Shown here piece after piece: positions 8,701 to 11,901 of a stretch of 11,901 bases of DNA. The stretch's first letter is position 1. Each line of letters begins with the position of its first letter. Made by a program: the position numbers and the translations under genes. This DNA is from CAZGSG01 sp964528095 (GTDB lineage Bacteria; Bacteroidota; Bacteroidia; Chitinophagales; Chitinophagaceae), in the NCBI GenBank assembly GCA_964528095.1, contig CAZGSG010000178.1, positions 1-11,901 of the forward strand. Reading direction: 5' to 3'. The notes below the pieces were generated by a model. That model did no database searches. It was not told where the DNA came from and worked only from the letters and a program-made list of their open reading frames with translations.

Positions 8701-9845
8701 ATCGTTAATGTATCAGGCCTTGTAATATAGTCGTAGCTTAACCTGAATGCTTTTATTCGTTTTTGGTTCTTATCCCTTACAATAACACTATCCAGCGCTT
8801 TTTGATCTCCTAAAACATCCTGCCGGTAAAAGGGTGATCGTATAAAATAAACATCACCCAGATCAAAGGATATTTTTTGCAAAGCGGATTTGGTAGAAAA
8901 CTGCGTATAATAAGATGCATTATTATACCCGGTGGCCGCTGCACAACCAGACATGCCCGCGTGATCAGTAGATTCTCCTCCCCTTCCAAAATCAACCGCC
9001 AGGTAGTTTGTGTAAAAGAGTTTTACTGATTTATTTGTTGGTGAAACGGTTTCCATTAATTGCCAGTTTGTAATATGGCTGGGTGTATTATCCGGAGTGC
9101 CGTGAGAATAAGTTCCACTTGAAACAACCGTCGTATTCTGGGAATTGTAGGTTTCGTAAGCAGTCCTTAAACCGTCCGCAGATATTCCGAAATAACATTT
9201 AATACCATTTGGTAACGTAAGAGTAAAGCTCTTGATCTTATTATTTACATCCGTAGCATGCTCGATCCTGATCAACTGGTAAGGCGTGGTCACAAATTTT
9301 CTTAACTGCTGATCAAAATAAAATTTTCCCGAATATCCCATAGCCGAGAAGAAATAGATATCCGGCTCTACATCCAATTCACCAAATTGCGCATTATTAT
9401 ATAGTATATTAAACCGCTCGGTGCTTTCAAGAGGAAGCGAAAGGATATATTTCGCGGTTTTGGATGTATACATATATCCCTGGGAACTGTAATCATCGGG
9501 TTGCCCCCTCACCATCCTTGAAACACTTCCTCCTGCACTTAAGTTCCATCCAAGACCTACCCAGGTCGCCACTTCTTCCACCTTAATACCAGAGGCGTTA
9601 TAATTTAAACTGACTGGTAATTCTATACCTCCACTTTTTACAGTATATAATGGTACAGATACCTGGGCAGTACCGGTGGAGTAACCTACCGGCATTTCGA
9701 TGAACTTTGCCAATGCCGCCACTTCAGGACTTGGAGGAACAACATTGGTGCTGTTTAAGCGATCAAGGTTCTGCGTATACCCATGCAGGGAAATAAAAAC
9801 AACGATAACCGATAAACAAAACGATCTTATTGATAAGTTAATCAT
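5763..9845 (-). CDS. Large exported YD-repeat/RHS-like protein with Cys-rich C-terminal repeats
   Basis: A 1360-residue protein. The ATG at 9845 gives a normal signal peptide (residues 1-25, cut near GYTQ-N); the frame extends upstream only to a TTG at 9866, which I reject. The N-terminal part (SPEVAALAKF, VSVPLYTVKSGGIELPVSLN, WVGLGWNLSAGG) is the conserved opening of a widespread Bacteroidota YD-repeat family and resembles the start of SpvB/TcB-type proteins. A long beta-rich body follows. A probable beta-sandwich begins near residue 1008 (TSFEADGKGGW) and runs to about 1110; after it comes a short YD-repeat segment (YYEYDSFNRLNLV). Residues 1175-1360 are a tail with 14 cysteines: two ~55-residue repeats, an EGF-like CxxxxC cluster and a final unrecognised ~54 residues. 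Unlike the downstream RHS gene, it has no recognisable toxin tip or YYPFGL-type core end. It may be a shell partner or an adhesive surface protein; its role in the system is inferred from the operon. Confidence 0.85.
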   Translation of the reverse strand: MINLSIRSFCLSVIVVFISLHGYTQNLDRLNSTNVVPPSPEVAALAKFIEMPVGYSTGTAQVSVPLYTVKSGGIELPVSLNYNASGIKVEEVATWVGLGWNLSAGGSVSRMVRGQPDDYSSQGYMYTSKTAKYILSLPLESTERFNILYNNAQFGELDVEPDIYFFSAMGYSGKFYFDQQLRKFVTTPYQLIRIEHATDVNNKIKSFTLTLPNGIKCYFGISADGLRTAYETYNSQNTTVVSSGTYSHGTPDNTPSHITNWQLMETVSPTNKSVKLFYTNYLAVDFGRGGESTDHAGMSGCAAATGYNNASYYTQFSTKSALQKISFDLGDVYFIRSPFYRQDVLGDQKALDSVIVRDKNQKRIKAFRLSYDYITRPDTLTISNFSDQSLVEDKRLFLKSIREINADNTANPPYEFTYNTDNLLPSRLSASQDYWGYYNGKSNGDFLTPKISISLLYGGAAGAPYFPGADRTIGTEYMKAGILTKVKYPTGGFSDYFYEGNIAPVSFLSLANGFIESGLTDKMLFLPKSTEYQLPLDPKTYEKTFTVTNPIGTANVTAAFETCADFNSVDCRVQGTIVGITDPGFSYSIAANQAYTTLPAGQYKARVKLINLGLGDPEPDFSLTILWSEDPDPDNFMVGGLRVKKIINSDNFGQTIVKSLVYKKIANASYSSGVLYNLPTNAFKVFCGTGGEVSPSVLKVVSNSALSGTSLDGELIRYTDITEYSDENNTSFKTEYTFSADMDYVAAGNTNYPFPTPVQRDWRSGLLLNKKQFEKQAPGSYRIVAEEATDYASHQILYKDTFGIKISSYPTPNTFGYTPYRFVSEWYLPDSSSSTAYSYQGGQTKSVISSSKYIYNESFALALTRSVDSKGKVIVKRTWYPYDYTDIPGTAIADLKQKYIIDIPVKEESSVNGKLTGGAVIAYNTVGLPVAGYAYENAVLSDAIAHNSGVLIPSNYALKSSLYYNNQGRIVKSVTSGNDVSSFIWDYSGEYPIAKIAGADTSTVAYTSFEADGKGGWSFSGSITADISSPTGAKCYNASGGITKTALTNGTYIVSYWGKTGSVNVNGSGPSRTGKTIGGWTYYEHELSGTSITISGGNYIDELRLYPKGAQMKTYTYKPLIGISTECDVNNKIIYYEYDSFNRLNLVRDQDKNILKRICYNYAGQPEDCVVNTNPLWQSTGSTRCQPCPANGAYSSNVQEHQEKDNNPYSSTYNTNRWVSDGVSGSCVPPADWQTNSALKCQLDGNGENTGYQVYTQKDMNPCSATYNQERTVVNGYNAVACPIPCNSSNCNGNNKKCINGVCETGTDIVIVSVRERVLIDGVFVTKWACLHKYCFSDGSLSTYSYSTYHDNACTVGSCF
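5991..6323 (-). repeat. Two tandem ~55-residue Cys-containing protein repeats
   Basis: Inside the 1360-residue protein, unit 1 (6156-6323, 56 residues) and unit 2 (5991-6155, 55 residues) share the pattern: WQ near the start, a Cys, then a glutamine-rich turn, QKD or EKD, NP(Y/C)S(S/A)TYN, a basic residue, a VxxG stretch, and a final Cys followed by Pro. Unit 1 has an extra CxxC (TRCQPC). They are similar at the protein level and diverged at the DNA level. Similar repeats occur at the ends of Bacteroidota surface YD proteins; their ligand is not known to me. Confidence 0.75.
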
Positions 9846-9875
9846 ACAATTAAATTTGTCCTTCAAAAATTGCTA

Positions 9876-11303
9876 TTATTGAATAGTATAGCCCACCGTG
9901 AATATAACCGGCTGCGTGCGTGGCACCTGCTCATAACTCAGCATATCCCAAAGTAGCTGGATCTTTGTTTTCTTAAACAGCTTTGTTTTTAATGAAATAG
10001 TCTTACTCACTCCAATCAGTCCACTCTGTTGCCAGGCACTCTGCTGCTGCAATTGCACGATATTATTAAATGCCGCTTTATAGTTTTGTTCATACCCACC
10101 GCTTAACCAGAAGCTACCCTTGATCTTCCAGTCCACAAAACTTCTCAGCCCGATACCCTGGTGAGAAATGCGCAGATGATTCCAGCCTGAACCAAGACCT
10201 AGTTTATAACTTGCACCAATGCCAATTATCGAACGGTCATTAAGTTTATAGCCAAGCGATAAGCCCAGGTCAGTAGTGACAGGGAAAAAATTTGTCGCCT
10301 TTTGCGATTGCATATTTGTGCCATATTCCAGGCGTTGCAGAAAGCTTTTCTTTTTCTGATCATTGGGTTTAAATCCTTCAGGTAAAATATCATCGCTGCT
10401 ATTACCGCCCATCTTGCTGAGTTTGTTTTTCAACTGGCTGAGTTGCGATTGGGCCGATTGCATGTTTTGCTGAAATTGTGCCTGGGCATTGGGACCGCCC
10501 GCGGCAAGCTGTTGTTGAATCAACCCATTTACCTGCGCTCTTGTTTGCAGACCCGCGAGACTTGCCGCACTGGGAGGATTGTCGGGATCAGGTAAACGAA
10601 ACAGGGAAGCCAGCTCACTATGCTTGCGCATGAATTTCTGGAAGAGATTTGTTTTACTTAAAAGCCCGATCGCTTTTTTCTCCGCTTTTTTATGGTCTTT
10701 TAAGAGCGCTTTGTATTCATTCAATTGTTCACTATAGTAATAGACCTGTTTGTTGATTTTTTTTACTTCTTTGGCAACCTGCCCGCCAAGGCGGGACCCC
10801 AGCCGGGAGAGTTGATCTTTAAGATATTGCCTGCGTTCTTTTAAGTATTTTTTGATAGCTTCTGCCTGTTGGAATTTGTCTTTAAGGCCATCCATTTTGC
10901 CGGTGGCCTCTTTCAATTTTGCAGATGCATTTTTTGCAGCAGAGAACAGTTGTGGATTTTGCTCCAAAAATTTCAGGGAAGATGCCAGGGTATCAAGAGA
11001 AGGGATATATTGTTTTGCACCGGTAAGATTTTTATTCAGTTTCTCTTTTGCGGTTCCAAATATTTCCCTGGCTTTGAGGGAATCTATTTTTTGCAGTTTC
11101 CGCCGCATGCGGTCTTCCTGCTTTTGTAATTGTTGTAACGTTTTTGTTGTTTGCTTATCAAGCTTCTTTCCCAGCTTATCGGCTGATGAACTGATCTGCT
11201 CCACGTATTGAAGGGAAACACGGGCAGCACTGCTGTCCTGTGAGTAGGAGGTCTTTATTGCGCATATAAACGCAATGAAGAGAACGAAGTGGCGTGCTCT
11301 CAT
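9876..11303 (-). CDS. Exported helical/coiled-coil protein with C-terminal outer-membrane beta-barrel
   Basis: With the ATG at 11303 the product is 475 residues and starts with a good signal peptide (MRARHFVLFIAF..., cut SYSQ-D at 22). Other in-frame ATGs at 11309, 11315 and 11372 are possible; the one at 11372 has a more A-rich upstream (AAAAAAATT) but would give a 27-residue n-region before the hydrophobic core. Residues about 25-330 are highly charged and helical (QKQEDRMRRKLQKIDSLKAR, a Gln/Ala-rich part near 270-300), suggesting a coiled-coil stalk. Residues about 340-475 alternate in barrel style with roughly seven or eight amphipathic strands (TDLGLSLGYKL, SIIGIGASYKLGLG, FWLSGGYEQNY) and end in VIFTVGYTIQ. 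The likely place is the outer membrane with the helical part in the periplasm. It is the first gene of the operon, 30 bp before the YD-repeat gene, which suggests it anchors, assembles or exports the downstream proteins. No specific family is recognised. Confidence 0.8.
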   Translation of the reverse strand: MRARHFVLFIAFICAIKTSYSQDSSAARVSLQYVEQISSSADKLGKKLDKQTTKTLQQLQKQEDRMRRKLQKIDSLKAREIFGTAKEKLNKNLTGAKQYIPSLDTLASSLKFLEQNPQLFSAAKNASAKLKEATGKMDGLKDKFQQAEAIKKYLKERRQYLKDQLSRLGSRLGGQVAKEVKKINKQVYYYSEQLNEYKALLKDHKKAEKKAIGLLSKTNLFQKFMRKHSELASLFRLPDPDNPPSAASLAGLQTRAQVNGLIQQQLAAGGPNAQAQFQQNMQSAQSQLSQLKNKLSKMGGNSSDDILPEGFKPNDQKKKSFLQRLEYGTNMQSQKATNFFPVTTDLGLSLGYKLNDRSIIGIGASYKLGLGSGWNHLRISHQGIGLRSFVDWKIKGSFWLSGGYEQNYKAAFNNIVQLQQQSAWQQSGLIGVSKTISLKTKLFKKTKIQLLWDMLSYEQVPRTQPVIFTVGYTIQ

Positions 11304-11544
11304 CAGCATTGGCATTGGTTCGAATTTGATGGCTTCAATCACCAGTTGATGATTGGAAAATTGAAAATCCATAATTTTTTTTAATAAAAAAAGCAGTTCG
11401 TCGATCAGTATAGCCGTTGGTAACAAAGTCGTAAGTGCTAATACCTAGTTTTTTTATACGCTTGAATTTATTCTACAATATATGAGGGTGTTTTCACGGG
11501 GTTAAGTATTTTTTTGAGGGATTATTATCAACAATGGGAGTCGG
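11304..11544 (-). promoter_or_regulatory. A/T-rich leader and presumed promoter region of the operon
   Basis: This region precedes the first gene and must hold the promoter if the operon is transcribed as one unit, but I cannot place it with confidence. The nearest match to the Bacteroidota -7 box (TAnnTTTG) on the minus strand is TACGACTTTG at 11424-11433, with a spacing of four instead of two, and no convincing TTG box upstream. A near-perfect 9 bp inverted repeat, CAATCACCA / TGATGATTG (11336-11355), sits about 35 bp before the chosen start and could form a leader hairpin. No other gene is seen. Confidence 0.3.
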
Positions 11545-11620
11545 TCTCATCGTGGGTCTGGCGAATAGGCGTTCTTTCAATATTGTGGTTTTTTCATAGC
11601 CGACCCCGATGTATGGAGTA
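11545..11620 (-). repeat. Intergenic hairpin repeat, copy 2 (inverted, upstream of the operon)
   Basis: On the minus strand, the left arm ATACATCGGGGTCGGCT is identical over 17 bases to copies 1 and 3. The right arm, from TATTCGCCAG on, matches copy 1 at 20 of 23 positions. The 30 bases between them have the same length but only about 12 matches. A hairpin is still possible: CATCG/CGATG, GGGTC/GACCC, then GGC/GCC and GAA/TTC with small bulges. It faces copy 1 across the operon, so the five genes lie between inverted repeats, and its head is about 85 bp from that of copy 3. Between 11621 and 11704 I see nothing recognisable. Confidence 0.75.
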
Positions 11621-11704
11621 TTTCCTTCTTTGCTTAGAAAAATACTGGGCTTTTACATAAATAATATTTCGAACCAAATTCATGATATAGCAATTTGCTG
11701 ATTG

Positions 11705-11834
11705 ATGTATGGTACTATACATCGGGGTCGGCTAGCGAACATTTAATAAAATAGAAGGCCGTTTATTCGCCAGACCCGCAATGGGACTTCTACGGTTTTT
11801 GGAAGAACGCGTACCCGCCAATGTCTAAAGTCCA
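11705..11834 (+). repeat. Intergenic hairpin repeat, copy 3 (direct repeat of copy 1)
   Basis: It aligns base for base with 1-130 (about 84% overall, about 92% over the first 80 bases), with no insertions or deletions. The hairpin arms are GGGTC + TAGCGAA (11725-11739) against TTCGCCA + GACCC (11766-11777). The G to A change at 11734 gives an A-C mismatch on this strand but a G-U wobble on the minus strand, and the change at 11780 behaves the same way. In copy 1 the one wobble (GATCC) is instead a G-U on the plus strand. Together with copy 1 it forms a direct repeat around the whole operon. The last 67 bases of the window after it hold nothing I recognise. Confidence 0.85.
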
Positions 11835-11901
11835 TGCTGCGTAGTCAGCCGTGGTAGAAGCCAGAACAGTTTTCTACAATTAAATTATGACCAATGAGGC
11901 C

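Noticed and set aside
9846..9866. Longer start for the 1360-residue YD protein
   Set aside because: The first codon of the extended frame is TTG, and the ATG at 9845 places the signal peptide at the N-terminus.
10782..10795. Perfect palindrome CCCGCC-AA-GGCGGG
   Set aside because: It lies inside the coding sequence of the barrel protein (GSRLGGQ region) and is not followed by a T-run; I see no sign that it is a terminator here.
11304..11426. N-terminal extension of the barrel protein to 11426
   Set aside because: The extension does not look like a signal peptide and the segment holds A/T runs and an inverted repeat typical of a leader; the ATG at 11372 remains an open alternative.
1..11901. 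Type VI secretion or CRISPR components accompanying the RHS toxin
   Set aside because: No VgrG, PAAR, Hcp, DUF4123-type adaptor, Cas gene or regularly spaced repeats are present in the window.

Overview
The window looks like chromosomal accessory DNA from a Bacteroidota bacterium, most likely of the Chitinophagaceae type. The reasons are the Bacteroidota-style YD-repeat proteins (a DUF6443-like N-terminus, DHLGNVR and YYPFGL motifs), the lack of Shine-Dalgarno sequences with A/T-rich bases before the starts, and Sec signal peptides ending in SQ, TQ or AQ. The family and organism are inferred from protein style, not from a search.

All five real genes lie on the minus strand and read from right to left as one tight unit, with gaps of 30, 17 and 22 bp and a final 14 bp overlap. 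In order of transcription they are: (1) an exported protein with a long helical region and a C-terminal outer-membrane beta-barrel (9876-11303); (2) a 1360-residue exported YD-repeat protein with an SpvB/TcB-like N-terminus and a cysteine-rich repetitive tail (5763-9845); (3) a small exported glutathione-peroxidase fold that has lost all four catalytic residues (5233-5745); (4) a 1455-residue exported RHS protein whose C-terminal ~225 residues are a zincin-type metallopeptidase toxin domain with an HETGH motif (843-5210); and (5) a small exported protein overlapping the toxin end, the likely immunity protein (281-856).

The working model is a polymorphic-toxin locus. The barrel protein would anchor or assemble the system at the outer membrane. 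The two YD-repeat proteins could form the shell, perhaps divided between two chains as in Tc-toxin TcB/TcC. The catalytically dead thioredoxin-fold protein would be a structural or folding partner, and the exported immunity protein implies protection in the periplasm. The toxin tip and immunity gene are clearly more AT-rich (about 40% and 35% GC in blocks counted by hand) than the RHS core (about 52%), as expected for exchangeable toxin modules.

The operon is bracketed by a non-coding repeat family with a bulged hairpin: copy 1 at 1-130, an inverted shorter copy 2 at 11545-11620, and copy 3 at 11705-11834 in direct orientation to copy 1. No transposase, integrase, tRNA, rRNA or CRISPR array is visible. 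A hairpin at 157-176 is a likely terminator for the operon.
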